DNA of 64,000 bases from Rhodobacteraceae bacterium D3-12 (GTDB lineage: Bacteria; Pseudomonadota; Alphaproteobacteria; Rhodobacterales; Rhodobacteraceae), in contig CP104793.1 in assembly GCA_025916135.1 (NCBI GenBank), forward strand, positions 4,067,001-4,131,000, read 5' to 3'. Position 1 is the stretch's first letter, and every line of letters begins with the position of its first letter. Shown piece after piece: positions 1 through 10,291 of the stretch. Made by a program: the position numbers and the translations under genes. The notes under the pieces were generated by a model. That model was not told the origin of the DNA, did not search any database, and saw nothing but the letters and a program-made list of their open reading frames with translations.

Positions 1-1944
1 AGCATCGAAAACGACTCCCAGAAACTGGAAAACCTGGCTGAAAACCTGAAATCGGTGGCCAAACTGTTGTCCAAGGTTGGACCGATCAAGCCGGTGATGG
101 TCCCGCTGGAAAAGCTGATCAAACAGATCGAGGAGCGGGCGGAGGATGTCCGTCAGGCATCCGGCAAGCTTGAGAGCAAATTCGGACCGATCAAGGACGA
201 TATCGATTCCGCCCGAGATGAACTCAAGCGGCGCATTTCAGATCTCGAAGAGACGCTGGAAGACATCGATTCGGTCAAAGCGCCGATCAATGACGCCACT
301 GCGGCTTCGCTTCTGGCGCATTTGCCGGGGTTTGCCGATGATGCGCTGGCCGCAGCCGACGATACGGTGCTGCCAGCCCAGATCGAGCCGCTGTTGACCG
401 CGATCGAGCGGATGCAGAGCCTGACGACGCGCCTGAAGGCCGACATCGACGGCATCTTTAACCCCGCCAAAGCCATCGTTGATGTTTTCAACACTGTTTC
501 CAAGCTGAGCAGCAATCTCGATTTTCTCGAAGGACCGCTGGAAGCGGTTGCGGATATCATCCGCCCCGTCGAATGGGCGTTGGACGCGGTGGCGTTCGTC
601 TTTGACGCGGTGGTCAATCCGGTGCTGGACCCGATCATCGAGGCCTTGGGTTTCAACAAACTCATCGACCGGATCATCGACAAGCTGGGTCTGCCCTCTC
701 TATCGCCGTTTTCAGCCATCGAAGCCGAGTTGAACAAGGTTCTGAATGCCATCGAGGTCGGCACCGGCATTTTCGAAGACGTCACCAACTGGATAGACGA
801 GGTGCTGGCGCAGTTTACCCAGAACGACTTTATCGAAGTGCTTGTCATCAACGGCACCGAAGCGGCCGAGCTTCTGGTCGGCGAAGACATCAACACGGGT
901 AACACGCCGGACAATCTTCTGAATGCAATGGCGGGGGCCGATCTTGTTTCGGGTGGGCTTGGCGATGACACGCTGTTTGGCGGTGATGGCAACGACGTTC
1001 TGGTTGGCGGGCGTGGCAATGACGACATGGACGGCGGCGCCGGTCAGGACGCCGCGGTCATTCTGGCCGAGTTCTCGCAAATGTCGTTCAGCTATATCGA
1101 GGCAACCGATACGCTGATCGCCACGCATACAACGGTGCCGAGCGGTGCCAGCGACCAAGGCACCGATACGATCCGCAATGTCGACAGCGTTGTTTTCCTC
1201 GACCGGGCGTTGGACTTCAGCGATTTTGGCCAGATTCGCTATTCCGGCTCGACCCCGACAACACCGGCGGTTTTGAACGGGGATGAAGGCGGCGTGCCAA
1301 CGCGCGATTTCCTGTTCGGCGGCGCGGGGATCGACACGATTAACGGGCTGTTGCTGGACGATTACATCGAAGGCCGCGAAGGCTTTGACTCGATCAACGG
1401 CGGCGCGGGCAATGACTTTCTCGACGGGGGACCGGGGCGCGACTTTATCGATGGCGGCACCGGCAATGACACCGCCGTCTACCGGGCGGGCGACGGGGTG
1501 GTGAGCGATTATAACCGCATCGACCTTGGCGATGATCCCAGCCGCCGGCCATTCAACCCGGATGAGACCCTCCTCAACATCGAGAACCTGACCGGCGGCG
1601 ACGCAATGGACTGGTTCTGGGGTGATAGCGGGGGCAACCGGCTTGAAGGCAAGGACAACAACGACAAGCTCGTCGGTCTGGACGGCGATGACACGCTGTT
1701 GGGTGGTGACGGTTACGATCAACTGGTCGGCGGGCGCGGTAATGACGAAATGCACGCGGGTCAGGGCCGCTCGATCCTGATTGGCGGCTGGGGCGATGAC
1801 CTGCTGACCGATGCCGACAAGCAAAGCTGGGCTTGGTACGGGGGGGTGATCTGGCGATCTGGGGCGACGCCTATGTTGCGCGCGGATCGAACACTGCTGA
1901 CTATGCCGGCGTGCCGGATCTGGGATTTACCGCTGAAGAAGTGA
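1..1944 (+). CDS. RTX calcium-binding repeat protein, N-terminal part (runs in from before the window, frameshifted)
   Basis: The frame is open from base 1, so the real start lies upstream; the GTG at 55 is only the first internal start-like codon. The first ~270 residues are a helical, charged, non-repeat region. From about residue 285 there are RTX nonapeptide repeats of the GGxGxDx type (for example [17 protein letters not shown]), which in this family bind calcium and fold after type I secretion. The true frame holds to the seven-G run at 1840-1846. After that the reading turns to non-repeat sequence and stops at 1944, while RTX coding continues in another frame. Restoring one G would join this to the next entry, giving at least 1831 residues. 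Extracellular or surface location is inferred from the family. Confidence 0.85.
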   Translation, partial: SIENDSQKLENLAENLKSVAKLLSKVGPIKPVMVPLEKLIKQIEERAEDVRQASGKLESKFGPIKDDIDSARDELKRRISDLEETLEDIDSVKAPINDATAASLLAHLPGFADDALAAADDTVLPAQIEPLLTAIERMQSLTTRLKADIDGIFNPAKAIVDVFNTVSKLSSNLDFLEGPLEAVADIIRPVEWALDAVAFVFDAVVNPVLDPIIEALGFNKLIDRIIDKLGLPSLSPFSAIEAELNKVLNAIEVGTGIFEDVTNWIDEVLAQFTQNDFIEVLVINGTEAAELLVGEDINTGNTPDNLLNAMAGADLVSGGLGDDTLFGGDGNDVLVGGRGNDDMDGGAGQDAAVILAEFSQMSFSYIEATDTLIATHTTVPSGASDQGTDTIRNVDSVVFLDRALDFSDFGQIRYSGSTPTTPAVLNGDEGGVPTRDFLFGGAGIDTINGLLLDDYIEGREGFDSINGGAGNDFLDGGPGRDFIDGGTGNDTAVYRAGDGVVSDYNRIDLGDDPSRRPFNPDETLLNIENLTGGDAMDWFWGDSGGNRLEGKDNNDKLVGLDGDDTLLGGDGYDQLVGGRGNDEMHAGQGRSILIGGWGDDLLTDADKQSWAWYGGVIWRSGATPMLRADRTLLTMPACRIWDLPLKK

Positions 1945-4900
1945 CCACCGAACTGCCCGGCAGCGTGCATGTCGACATGAGCACCCGGACCATCCGTAAA
2001 TTCGCCGATGACGGCACCGATATGGGCACGGATACGCTGGAAAACATGATCCGCGTCATGGGCAGCCGGGGCGACGACACCATGCTCGGCTCGATCCATG
2101 AAGAGTTCCTTTATGGCGGTGATGGCGATGATGTCTTCGTAACCCCCGATGCGATCGAGGAAACCCAGAGCGATTTCCTTGAGGGTGGCGACGGGAATGA
2201 TGTGTTTGACCCCGGGCGCGGTCTCAACCGCATCTTTGGGGATGGCGGAAACGACCTGTTGCGCACCAATGACGATGATGTCGAATACTTCAGCGGCGGC
2301 GACGGTTCGGACACGGTTAGCTTTGCCGAAAGCGAGCGGACGTGGTTCATCGACCTTTACAATGGCCGCGCCGAGGGAACGCTGGAAGGGAACGCCGAGG
2401 ACACGGATGACATTCAGGCCTTTGCTATCGTCGAGACCGAAGGCGTTGTCGGCTCGGCGCTCGACGATGAAATCCGTGGCAATAGCGGCGTCAACCTTCT
2501 TTGGGGTGCAGATGGCAACGATACATTGCGCGCCAGCGCCCCGTCGAGCAGCGGACCCGGGGATTCGCTGTTTGGCGGCGACGGTCGCGATATCCTGGTC
2601 GGCTCGCGCGGAGACGAGTATCTGAGCGGTGGAGACGGCGCGGATTCGATTTCTGGGGGCGAAGTGGCGGACGGTAACGACACGATGATCGGCGGCGCCG
2701 GCAATGATGTCTTTACGGTCGAGGCGGGCGGCCGTTACCTGATTGACGGGGGCGAGGACCGAGACGAGTTGAACCTCAATAACTGGGTCGGCCCACTCAG
2801 TATACGAAGCGTGTCTTCCTATTCGTCAAGCTTGTTGGAAACTTACCCGGATCAGGATGTCATTCTGGTCGGGATCGAGGTAATCCGCGGCGCGAATTTC
2901 GCCGACACCCTGAACGGCAGCAGCCTTGCCAATCGCTACATCGGTGAGGGCGGCGATGACGACCTGAACGGCAATGGCGGCGATGACGTGCTGGTGGGCA
3001 ACGCGGGAGATGATAGCCTCAAAGGCGGCAGCGGCAGCGACCTGCTGTTCGGCGGGATCGGGCATAACACTCTCGACGGGGGGACCGGTATCGACACCGC
3101 TTCCTTTGATCCCGAAATGGAAGGCGATATCGACGATGGCACCGAAAATTATCAGGTGCGTCGCGTGCCCGGCATGCTGGATGCCGACCTCGTGCGCGGT
3201 CAGGCGAGTTTTTACGCCGATCTGGACCCGACGGCCTATTCCAACGTGCTGCGCAATGTTGAAAACCTGATTGGCACCAACGGCACCGATGTGCTGCGCG
3301 GTGATGCGGCAAACAACGTGCTGACCGGTGGCGAAGGTATCGGAGACGATACGCTGGTGGGACGTGGCGGCAATGACACGCTGACCGGCGGCAACGGCGC
3401 AGATGAATTGTTCGGCGATATGGAGGCCTTTGACGGCGTCGCCATGGTCCGGCTGAACGAAGGTGCTGCCCGTGACGGCAGCTTATCGGCCCAGAATTTC
3501 GCAATGCCCACGGGCGGGCGGCTGACGGTTGAGTTTGTGTTGCAAACGCAGCAAATCCAACTGGCCAGCGGGATCAAAACCCTGATGTCCTACGCGGTGA
3601 GTGGGTCTTACAACGAGGTTCTTGTCTATCTCGAAGACGGTGGCAACTTGTGGGTTGGCGGAAACAACGTCGCCGCATGGGAAACGAACATCTCTGCATC
3701 CGATCTTATGAATGGCGATATGCACCGGCTCAGCTTCTCGTTTGATGCGGCAAGCAACTTTATCGAAGTGTATGTCGACGGCGCCCTACGTCAGACCCAT
3801 GTCAACGCGTCAATCACAGATGCGCTGACCGCGGGCGGCTCGCTCTATTTCGGTCAGGAACAGGATGGCGTGAACAGCAATTTTAGCGCAGACCAGGTCT
3901 TGCAGGGCGGTTTGGGCGACATCCGCATTTTCGATGACATCCGCACACAGCGTGAGGTCGCCGACCATTGGAACACCATGCTTTCCGATCCCGCCAATAC
4001 CGCCGGTCTGGTTGCCAACTGGCAGGCCAACGCCGCGACCCAGACGATGGCGGACGCCACTGGGCAGCAGGCGGCGCTGACCCTCACTGGCTCGGCGCGG
4101 GTGATTGATGCGGGCACCGCTGGCGATGACTATCTGCAGGGCGAGGCCGGCAGCGACACCCTCGACGGAGGAGCGGGGAATGATACGCTGGCCGGGGGCA
4201 TCGACGATGACGTTCTGATCGGCGGGCTGGGGGATGATGACCTTCGCGGTGGTGACGGTATTGACGATCACGCCGAAATCGCCGCCACACGCGCGGCGAC
4301 CCTGATCGACGAAATCGCTGGTGGCGTCCGGTTGACTTCGATCGACGGCGTCGACCTTCTGCGCGATGATGTCGAATTCATCGAGTTCAGCGATGTCGAA
4401 CAGACCTATGCCGAGCTCGCCGCTGTTGCGAACACCTATGTGATCCAGGGCAGCAACAATGCCGAGAACCTCACCGGCAGCATCGTGTCCGAAGACTTGC
4501 GCGCAGAAGGGGGCTCCGACTGGATCACACCGGGCGGCGGCAATGACACCATCAATGCCGGTGACGGTAATGACATGGTCAGCTTCTTCAACCTGACCGA
4601 TACGATCGGGCGCACCGCCTTTGATTACCGTCTCGACATCGACCTCGCGGCCGGTACCGCCGTCAGCTACGATGGCAAGGAACAGATCAGGCTGGAGAAT
4701 GCCGAGCGCATCACAGGTACGATCTATGCCGACCGTATCAAGGGTGACGATGGCGACAACCAACTGCGCGGTTTGGGCGATTACGACTGGTTCATCGGCA
4801 GCGAGGGCGCCGACAGCTATGATGGCGGTACCGGTCGCGACATGGTCTCCTATGCCGAGGCAACAGGCGGTGTCACCGTCGATCTCGCCATCGCGCGTGG

Positions 4901-5495
4901 CACCGCCGGACAGGCGCTGGGCGATCAATATACCGATATCGAGCGGATCACCGGGTCGGGCTTTTCTGACCTTTTCTATGGTGGCGATGGTGAAAATGAC
5001 TTCCGCGGGTTGGGCGGTTATGACACGTTTGTCGGTTCTTCTGGCGGACGCGAACGTTATGATGGTGGCAGTGGGATTGATACAGTCGCCTACTACCTCT
5101 CCACTGAGGGCGTTGAAGCCTCGCTACTGCGTGGCTACGGCTCGCGCGGGGACGCGGCGCGCGATCTCTACACATCAATCGAAAACCTCGGCGGGACGAG
5201 CTATGACGACGTCCTCACCGGTGATAACGAACGCAATCAGTTGCGCGGGCTTGCCGGAGACGATTTCATCTTCGGCGGTGGCGGCTCTGACTATATCACA
5301 GGCGGACGCGGCAATGATGTGATCGATGGTGGGTCGGAGTCCGACTACGCGGTCTTCTCCGGCAACTCCACCGATTACACGCTGACACGCAGTGGCAATA
5401 GCGTCTCGGTCGTGGGGGCCGATGGGGCTGATCTTCTCATCAACGTGGAATATTTCCGCTTTGATGACGGCGATATCAGGATCTGGGATATCTAA
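1833..5495 (+). CDS. RTX calcium-binding repeat protein, C-terminal part with LamG-like domain
   Basis: This continues the preceding RTX gene in the next frame; the TTG at 1833 is probably not a real start and has no ribosome-binding site. It carries many GGxGxD repeats throughout. About residues 545-700 form a repeat-poor beta-rich segment resembling a LamG/concanavalin A-like domain ([27 protein letters not shown]). The last ~350 residues closely match the C-terminal module of the convergent gene at 5563-7254, ending in YFRFDDGD followed by I-WD. The lack of a signal peptide in what is visible and the acidic repeats fit type I export, but no secretion ATPase is in the window. The role may be adhesion or matrix, which is inference. 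Confidence 0.85.
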   Translation: MVRGGDLAIWGDAYVARGSNTADYAGVPDLGFTAEEVTTELPGSVHVDMSTRTIRKFADDGTDMGTDTLENMIRVMGSRGDDTMLGSIHEEFLYGGDGDDVFVTPDAIEETQSDFLEGGDGNDVFDPGRGLNRIFGDGGNDLLRTNDDDVEYFSGGDGSDTVSFAESERTWFIDLYNGRAEGTLEGNAEDTDDIQAFAIVETEGVVGSALDDEIRGNSGVNLLWGADGNDTLRASAPSSSGPGDSLFGGDGRDILVGSRGDEYLSGGDGADSISGGEVADGNDTMIGGAGNDVFTVEAGGRYLIDGGEDRDELNLNNWVGPLSIRSVSSYSSSLLETYPDQDVILVGIEVIRGANFADTLNGSSLANRYIGEGGDDDLNGNGGDDVLVGNAGDDSLKGGSGSDLLFGGIGHNTLDGGTGIDTASFDPEMEGDIDDGTENYQVRRVPGMLDADLVRGQASFYADLDPTAYSNVLRNVENLIGTNGTDVLRGDAANNVLTGGEGIGDDTLVGRGGNDTLTGGNGADELFGDMEAFDGVAMVRLNEGAARDGSLSAQNFAMPTGGRLTVEFVLQTQQIQLASGIKTLMSYAVSGSYNEVLVYLEDGGNLWVGGNNVAAWETNISASDLMNGDMHRLSFSFDAASNFIEVYVDGALRQTHVNASITDALTAGGSLYFGQEQDGVNSNFSADQVLQGGLGDIRIFDDIRTQREVADHWNTMLSDPANTAGLVANWQANAATQTMADATGQQAALTLTGSARVIDAGTAGDDYLQGEAGSDTLDGGAGNDTLAGGIDDDVLIGGLGDDDLRGGDGIDDHAEIAATRAATLIDEIAGGVRLTSIDGVDLLRDDVEFIEFSDVEQTYAELAAVANTYVIQGSNNAENLTGSIVSEDLRAEGGSDWITPGGGNDTINAGDGNDMVSFFNLTDTIGRTAFDYRLDIDLAAGTAVSYDGKEQIRLENAERITGTIYADRIKGDDGDNQLRGLGDYDWFIGSEGADSYDGGTGRDMVSYAEATGGVTVDLAIARGTAGQALGDQYTDIERITGSGFSDLFYGGDGENDFRGLGGYDTFVGSSGGRERYDGGSGIDTVAYYLSTEGVEASLLRGYGSRGDAARDLYTSIENLGGTSYDDVLTGDNERNQLRGLAGDDFIFGGGGSDYITGGRGNDVIDGGSESDYAVFSGNSTDYTLTRSGNSVSVVGADGADLLINVEYFRFDDGDIRIWDI

Positions 5496-5515
5496 AACCG
5501 GCCTCGGCAAAGGTT

Positions 5516-5545
5516 GACTGCGGGCGTCTCTAAACGCCCGCAGTC
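5516..5545. terminator. Bidirectional hairpin between convergent RTX genes
   Basis: There is a perfect 11-bp inverted repeat (GACTGCGGGCG and its complement) around an 8-base loop. It lies 20 bp past one stop codon and 17 bp from the other. It has no long T run, so it is a likely but not textbook intrinsic terminator serving both genes. Confidence 0.7.
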
Positions 5546-5562
5546 TGGTGTGGTATCGCTGA

Positions 5563-7254
5563 TCAGAGATCCCAGATGGTCACGTCGCCATCGTCAAACC
5601 GGAAGTACTCGACATCGATCAATTGGTCCGTGCCATCCGCGCCCACAACCGTCACGTTGTTGCCAGAACGGGTCAGCGTGTAATCGGCCGCATTGCCCGT
5701 GAACAGCGCATAGTCCGAGCCGCCGCCACCGTCGATCACGTCGTTGCCAAGCCCGCCCATCAGGTAGTCGACACCGCCATAACCGAACAGGAAGTCGTCG
5801 CCTTCAAGCCCGCTTAGCTGGTTGCGTTCGCTTGAACCGCGCAGCTCGTCATCGAAGCGCGACCCGACGAGGTTCTCGATCTCGACATAGAGGTCGCTCC
5901 GCGCGTCCCCGACCGAGCCGTAGCCCGTCTCGCGGCCGTTCGTTACAGCGCCGTTCGACAGGTTCGCCGTTACGCCCGAAGAGGCGTTGTAATAGGTCAC
6001 CGTGTCGGTGCCGCTGCCGCCGTAATAGCGCTCGCGACCGCCGGTCGAGCTGACGAACCAATCATAGCCGCCCAAGCCGCGGAAGTCGTTCTCGCCATCG
6101 TCGCCATAGAACACATCCTGCCGGCTCGACCCGGTGATGCGTTCCACCGACGTCAGGGTCAGACCCTCGGCCAGGGCGGTGTTATTGGCCGAATTGGCCA
6201 GATCAATCACCACGCCCGTCGCCAGCGCCCCGCTGGGCGGGAGGCCGTTGGCCGAGAACACATCGGCCACCACGGTCACCTCGCTCGACTGGTATTCGAG
6301 GAAGGAGATCATGTCCTGCCCCGAGCCGCCATCGATCGTGTCATTGCCCTCGGTCGCGATGATCCAGTCGTAGTTGCCCAGCGCGCGGATCTCGTCATCG
6401 CCATCAGTGCCGCGGATACGGTCGGCATAGATGGTGGTGGTGATCCGCTCGACGTTGGAGAAGGCGATCTGTTCGGAGCCATCGTGGTTGACCGCCGTGC
6501 CGGCCTGCATGTCGATATCAAGGCGATAGTCGACATTGGTCCGCCCCGGCGTATCGGCGAGGTTGTAGAACGAGATCATGTCGCGTCCGTCACCACCGTC
6601 GACCGTGTCGCTGCCACCACCGGGCGTGATCCAATCCGCACCCTCACCGCCAAGGATCGTGTCGTCTGCGGTCCCGCCCCGCAGGTTATCCGCCCCGCCA
6701 CCGCCATCTATCAGGGTTGCGACATTTGCGGTGACGATCGTCTCACCATCATCGTCACCAAACAGTCTGAGCTCTGACGGTCCCGAGCTACCGGTCCACC
6801 AAGAACCAAAGATCATATTGCTCAGATCGAGCGATGTCTGATCTTCCATGAACACATCCAGCACGGCATTCTGTTGGTCCCCGTAGTTTAGAATTTCATC
6901 GAACAGCATTTGCCCGGCCAGAATGGAAATCTGCATCCGATTGGCACCGGTATTCGTAAACGCAAGGATTTCGACATCGGTAATCGTGTCGTCTCTCAGG
7001 TCAAAACTGCCAGTAACATAGTTTCCGCCGCCGTTGTTGCTGCTTAGGATGAGCGTATCACTCCCCTCGCCGCCATCCAGGATCTCTCCCGTCTCATCCA
7101 ATGTCGCGCTCAACCAGATCAGATCATCCCCGGCGAGCCCCGACACCTCGTCTCGACCGCCGTACATGAGAATATAGTCGTTGCCAGCGGTGCCGGTCAG
7201 TGTGTCATCATCTTGGCTACCATTAATATAGTTGAACTCGGGAGCACTCGCCAT
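5563..7254 (-). CDS. RTX calcium-binding repeat protein, 563 aa
   Basis: I chose the ATG at 7254, giving a protein starting MASAPEFNYINGS, because AGGAT lies about 9 bases upstream; an in-frame extension to 7299 looks non-coding. GGxGxD repeats begin near residue 15 (GTAGNDYILMYGGRDEV) and recur at about residues 175-260 and 450-520. The segment at about residues 90-165 has few repeats. The C-terminal ~350 residues parallel the end of the facing RTX gene almost motif for motif ([34 protein letters not shown]). It is probably secreted by a type I system encoded elsewhere. The function beyond calcium binding is unknown. Confidence 0.88.
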   Translation of the reverse strand: MASAPEFNYINGSQDDDTLTGTAGNDYILMYGGRDEVSGLAGDDLIWLSATLDETGEILDGGEGSDTLILSSNNGGGNYVTGSFDLRDDTITDVEILAFTNTGANRMQISILAGQMLFDEILNYGDQQNAVLDVFMEDQTSLDLSNMIFGSWWTGSSGPSELRLFGDDDGETIVTANVATLIDGGGGADNLRGGTADDTILGGEGADWITPGGGSDTVDGGDGRDMISFYNLADTPGRTNVDYRLDIDMQAGTAVNHDGSEQIAFSNVERITTTIYADRIRGTDGDDEIRALGNYDWIIATEGNDTIDGGSGQDMISFLEYQSSEVTVVADVFSANGLPPSGALATGVVIDLANSANNTALAEGLTLTSVERITGSSRQDVFYGDDGENDFRGLGGYDWFVSSTGGRERYYGGSGTDTVTYYNASSGVTANLSNGAVTNGRETGYGSVGDARSDLYVEIENLVGSRFDDELRGSSERNQLSGLEGDDFLFGYGGVDYLMGGLGNDVIDGGGGSDYALFTGNAADYTLTRSGNNVTVVGADGTDQLIDVEYFRFDDGDVTIWDL

Positions 7255-7383
7255 TTGAAGAATCCTATTAATAAAAAATTGTATGCTGCAGAATAGCACA
7301 AACCCTTAATCGCGGAATATAATCTTTCGTAGCCCCAATCCGGATCGAACAGGGTCAGCAACCTCATCCCATACGCAACACGG

Positions 7384-8052
7384 TCAGCCCGGCGGTGCCC
7401 TGCGCATGTTGCGCTCATGCTGTGCGATGCCTTCTTCAAGGTCGCGGTAGTAGCGCATGGATCCGTTTTCCAGCACAACAGCCGCGTCGCATGTATTGCG
7501 AATATCGTTCAGAGAATGCGAGACAAAGACAGCGCTGGAATGCCGCATCCGGTCGCGGAAAAGCGCGGTGCTCTTACTTTTGAATGCGGCGTCCCCCACG
7601 GCGGTGACTTCATCTACCAGATACCAATCAAACCGGATCGCCATCGAACAGCCAAAACCAAGCCGCGAGCGCATCCCTGATGAATAGGTCCGCACCGGCT
7701 GATGGAAATGATTGCCAAGCTCGGCGAATTCTTCGACGAAATGCATCATCTCGTCCGTATCCACGCCATAAACCCGTGCCAGAAACCGGGTGTTTTGGGC
7801 ACCCGTCAGATCCCGGTGGAAGCTGCCCTGAAAGCCGACCGGCCATGAAACGGTGCCCTCAATCACGATTTGACCTTGGTCCGGCGCAATGGACCCCGCC
7901 AGCATGTTGAGCAATGTCGATTTGCCTGCGCCATTGCGCCCCAAAAGGCCAATCGACTTGCCGCGGGGGAAAGTGATCGTTACCCCGCGCGCGACATGTT
8001 TGACAGTGCCGCGATAGTGAAAAGCCTTGTGCAGATTCTCTAGCCGGATCAT
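7384..8052 (-). CDS. kpsT: Capsular polysaccharide export ABC transporter ATP-binding protein
   Basis: This 222-residue ABC ATPase is of the polysaccharide/polyol export (KpsT) type and powers export of capsular polysaccharide through a KpsM-like channel. Walker A is GRNGAGKST (about residue 40), the signature is YSSGMRSRLGFG, and Walker B ends LVDEVTAVGD with the helix typical of this family. The ATG at 8052 (MIRLENLHKAF) fits the family start; the longer frame to 8094 overlaps the upstream gene. The restored kpsE stop at 8057 lies 5 bp upstream, so the two are translationally close. The membrane partner kpsM is encoded divergently beyond kpsE. Confidence 0.9.
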   Translation of the reverse strand: MIRLENLHKAFHYRGTVKHVARGVTITFPRGKSIGLLGRNGAGKSTLLNMLAGSIAPDQGQIVIEGTVSWPVGFQGSFHRDLTGAQNTRFLARVYGVDTDEMMHFVEEFAELGNHFHQPVRTYSSGMRSRLGFGCSMAIRFDWYLVDEVTAVGDAAFKSKSTALFRDRMRHSSAVFVSHSLNDIRNTCDAAVVLENGSMRYYRDLEEGIAQHERNMRRAPPG

Positions 8053-8056
8053 GCGG

Positions 8057-9240
8057 TTAGCGCCGGTCTCGCAAGCTGTAGTAAACCAAAACAAGGATGG
8101 TCCAAACGCCGAACAACAGGGTTGTCAACACCGCAAGGATAATCCCGCGCTGCGGGTAGCGGGAGTCTCGGCCAGCGTTGGCTCAAGATAGGCGGCCAGA
8201 TAACGGCTTTGCCGCCGTGCTTCGGCAACCGCTGAATCATAGGCCGAAAGCGCCGAAACATAGGCTTTCTCGGCGAACTCAAGATCGACCTGCAACACTT
8301 CAAACTTGCCCACCAAATCGGCAAAAACGTCCTTTTCACCATCAGAGCCGCTGACCACACCAAGTTTGCGACGCTCTTCGTCGATCCGCTTTTCGATCAC
8401 TTTAGTGCGGCGTTGGGCCTGTACGACCCGCGGGTCGGTGCTGTTGGTCGTGGCCGAGATCAGATCAAGCTCGATCAATGCTTCGGCAAGCTGTGCCTGA
8501 AGTGAATTCAACAGGCCCATTTGGCCCTGAATATCCGCCGTCGGGTCGACAATCTGGGTTTCGTTGCGAAACAGCGTCAAAGCCTGGCGCGCCGTCTTAA
8601 GGCGTGAGATCGCCTGATCCAGCTCTTCTTTGGCATAACGCGTAACGTCGGATCTCGCGATGCTGGACAGTTCGTTGATCATGGCGCTGGACCGGGTGAA
8701 CAATTCACCCGTGATACGCTGCGCGTCCAACGCGTCAAACGCCCGCACTTCGATCTCGATCAAGCCAGATCCGGGATCATAATCCACCCGCACCATGCGC
8801 TCCCAATAATCCAGCAAGTCTTCGATGCTGGCATCCTCAGGCAAGCGGAAAATGAAATCTTCGTCGGGCTTGCCATAGATCTCTTTTAGGTCAAGCGATT
8901 GGTCGATTGCACGCACCAGCTTCTGGCTCAGAATGAACTCATAAAGGATATCCGTATCTGACGAATCCGACCCGGAAATCTGCGTCAGCCCACCCAGCAA
9001 ATCCATGGCCGAGCTTGATTCCTCACGTCGTACGGTAAACCCGACTTTCGACGCATATTGATCGGCGGCAAACGTATAAAGATAATACCCCGCTCCCACG
9101 GCGGGTGTGACCACGAACAAAACAAAGCTGATCATGATCAACCAGTGCCGCACACGCATCCGCGCAGGTCGTGCTGGCCGCGCCACGGTTTTTGCTGAAG
9201 GGACCTCCGGCGCGGGTGCCGGGCTCGCTGTTTCGCTCAA
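8057..9240 (-). CDS. kpsE: Capsule polysaccharide export inner-membrane protein, KpsE/Wzz-like (frameshifted near the 3' end)
   Basis: A proline/alanine-rich N-terminus precedes a first membrane segment near residues 30-55 (WLIMISFVLFVVTPAVGAGYY). A long periplasmic region follows, with coiled coil at about residues 190-345. As sequenced the frame stops at 8125, giving 371 residues without the second membrane segment. One extra base in the three-G run at 8161-8163 restores a C-terminus containing GIILAVLTTLLFGVW and a terminal SLRDRR, stopping at 8057. That gives 394 residues and the two-helix topology of the KpsE polysaccharide co-polymerase family. It should couple the inner-membrane ABC exporter to an outer-membrane exit channel, which is not in this window. 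Confidence 0.85.
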
Positions 9241-9333
9241 ATGAATTCTGCCTTCAAATCATACGTCGAAGTCTGTAGCTTATATCAGACATGCCCCGTG
9301 GTCACGAGGCAATCAGTGGCAGGTATCGCGCAG

Positions 9334-10131
9334 ATGACACTCCTTCCGGCACAACGCCCCGGCGGTCGCCGTTTTCGGCTTTTTCGCTCTGTCACAGCTC
9401 TTATCTTGCGTGAAATGTCGACGACATATGGTCGGTCTCCGGGCGGTTATCTCTGGATGATCCTCGAACCTGTGGCCGGTATCGCGTTGCTGTCTTACGT
9501 ATTTGCTCTCGTGGCACGTACGCCGCCTTTGGGGCAGAACTTCGCGCTGTTCTTTGCTTCCGGCGTACTGACCTTTCAATTGTATTCCAGTGTCAGCGGG
9601 CTAACCGCGCAATCACTGAAGTATTCCAAACCCTTTCTGGCATATCCTGCGGTGACCTATCTGGATGCGCTGCTTGCGCGCATTCTTCTTACTGCACTGA
9701 CCCAACTTTTGGTCGGGGTCACCATCATCAGCGGCATTATCCTGATCTATGATCTGAAACCGATCCTGAACTGGCCTGCTATCGCCAACGCTATTTGCAT
9801 GACGCTGGTTTTCGCCATCGCCGTTGGAGTGCTGAATTGCTACCTTTTTACAATCCTCCCCCTTTGGGAGCGGTTCTGGGTGGTTCTAAACAGACCCATG
9901 TTCATTCTATCGGGCATTCTCTTTATACCTGAAAATGTCCCGGCCCGGTTGCGTGACTATTTTATGATGATTCCCTTACCCCATATGACAAGCGAAATGC
10001 GCAATGGCTTTTATTCGACCTATGACGCGGTGCATGTGAACCCTTTGTATATCTATCTCACTGCCGTAATTGTCATGGCGCTCGGCATGGTCTTCCTCCT
10101 GCGCAATCACAAACTGTTGGTGCAACTCTGA
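9334..10131 (+). CDS. kpsM: Capsule polysaccharide ABC transporter permease, KpsM-like
   Basis: This 265-residue integral membrane protein has about six hydrophobic segments, an ABC-2 type permease motif region (REMSTTYGRSPGGYLWMILEP) near the N-terminus, and the EMRNGFYSTYD motif region before the last helix. It pairs with KpsT to move lipid-linked capsule polymer across the inner membrane. I chose the ATG at 9334 because the product then matches the usual ~260-residue length; an ATG at 9241 would add 31 residues that look non-coding and abut the divergent kpsE start. It is transcribed away from kpsE and kpsT, an arrangement that implies a promoter pair between 9240 and 9334. Confidence 0.88.
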   Translation: MTLLPAQRPGGRRFRLFRSVTALILREMSTTYGRSPGGYLWMILEPVAGIALLSYVFALVARTPPLGQNFALFFASGVLTFQLYSSVSGLTAQSLKYSKPFLAYPAVTYLDALLARILLTALTQLLVGVTIISGIILIYDLKPILNWPAIANAICMTLVFAIAVGVLNCYLFTILPLWERFWVVLNRPMFILSGILFIPENVPARLRDYFMMIPLPHMTSEMRNGFYSTYDAVHVNPLYIYLTAVIVMALGMVFLLRNHKLLVQL

Positions 10132-10291
10132 ATACTAACACTATGCGATCCGCCACTTGGCCTTCGCTGGAATTGTCTGCACCGCCTGAGTGTGACGGCC
10201 TGCCGCGTATCGTGAAGTTTTTCTAACAATACTTGGCTTTTCAAGGATGAGCTCTTATGACGAGCGGGATAAACAACCAGCGTATTAATTC

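Noticed and set aside
712-1824. 370-residue minus-strand frame in the first RTX region
   Set aside because: Same cause: mirror-frame translation of RTX repeats with no independent start signal.
3810-4928. 372-residue minus-strand frame inside the RTX gene
   Set aside because: Shadow of the repetitive Gly-Asp coding; its Ile/Ala/Val pattern is the mirror of the RTX repeats.
1-5495. DNA tandem repeats in the RTX genes as a CRISPR or satellite array
   Set aside because: The periodicity is that of a 27-base protein-coding nonapeptide with variable sequence, not identical repeats with spacers.
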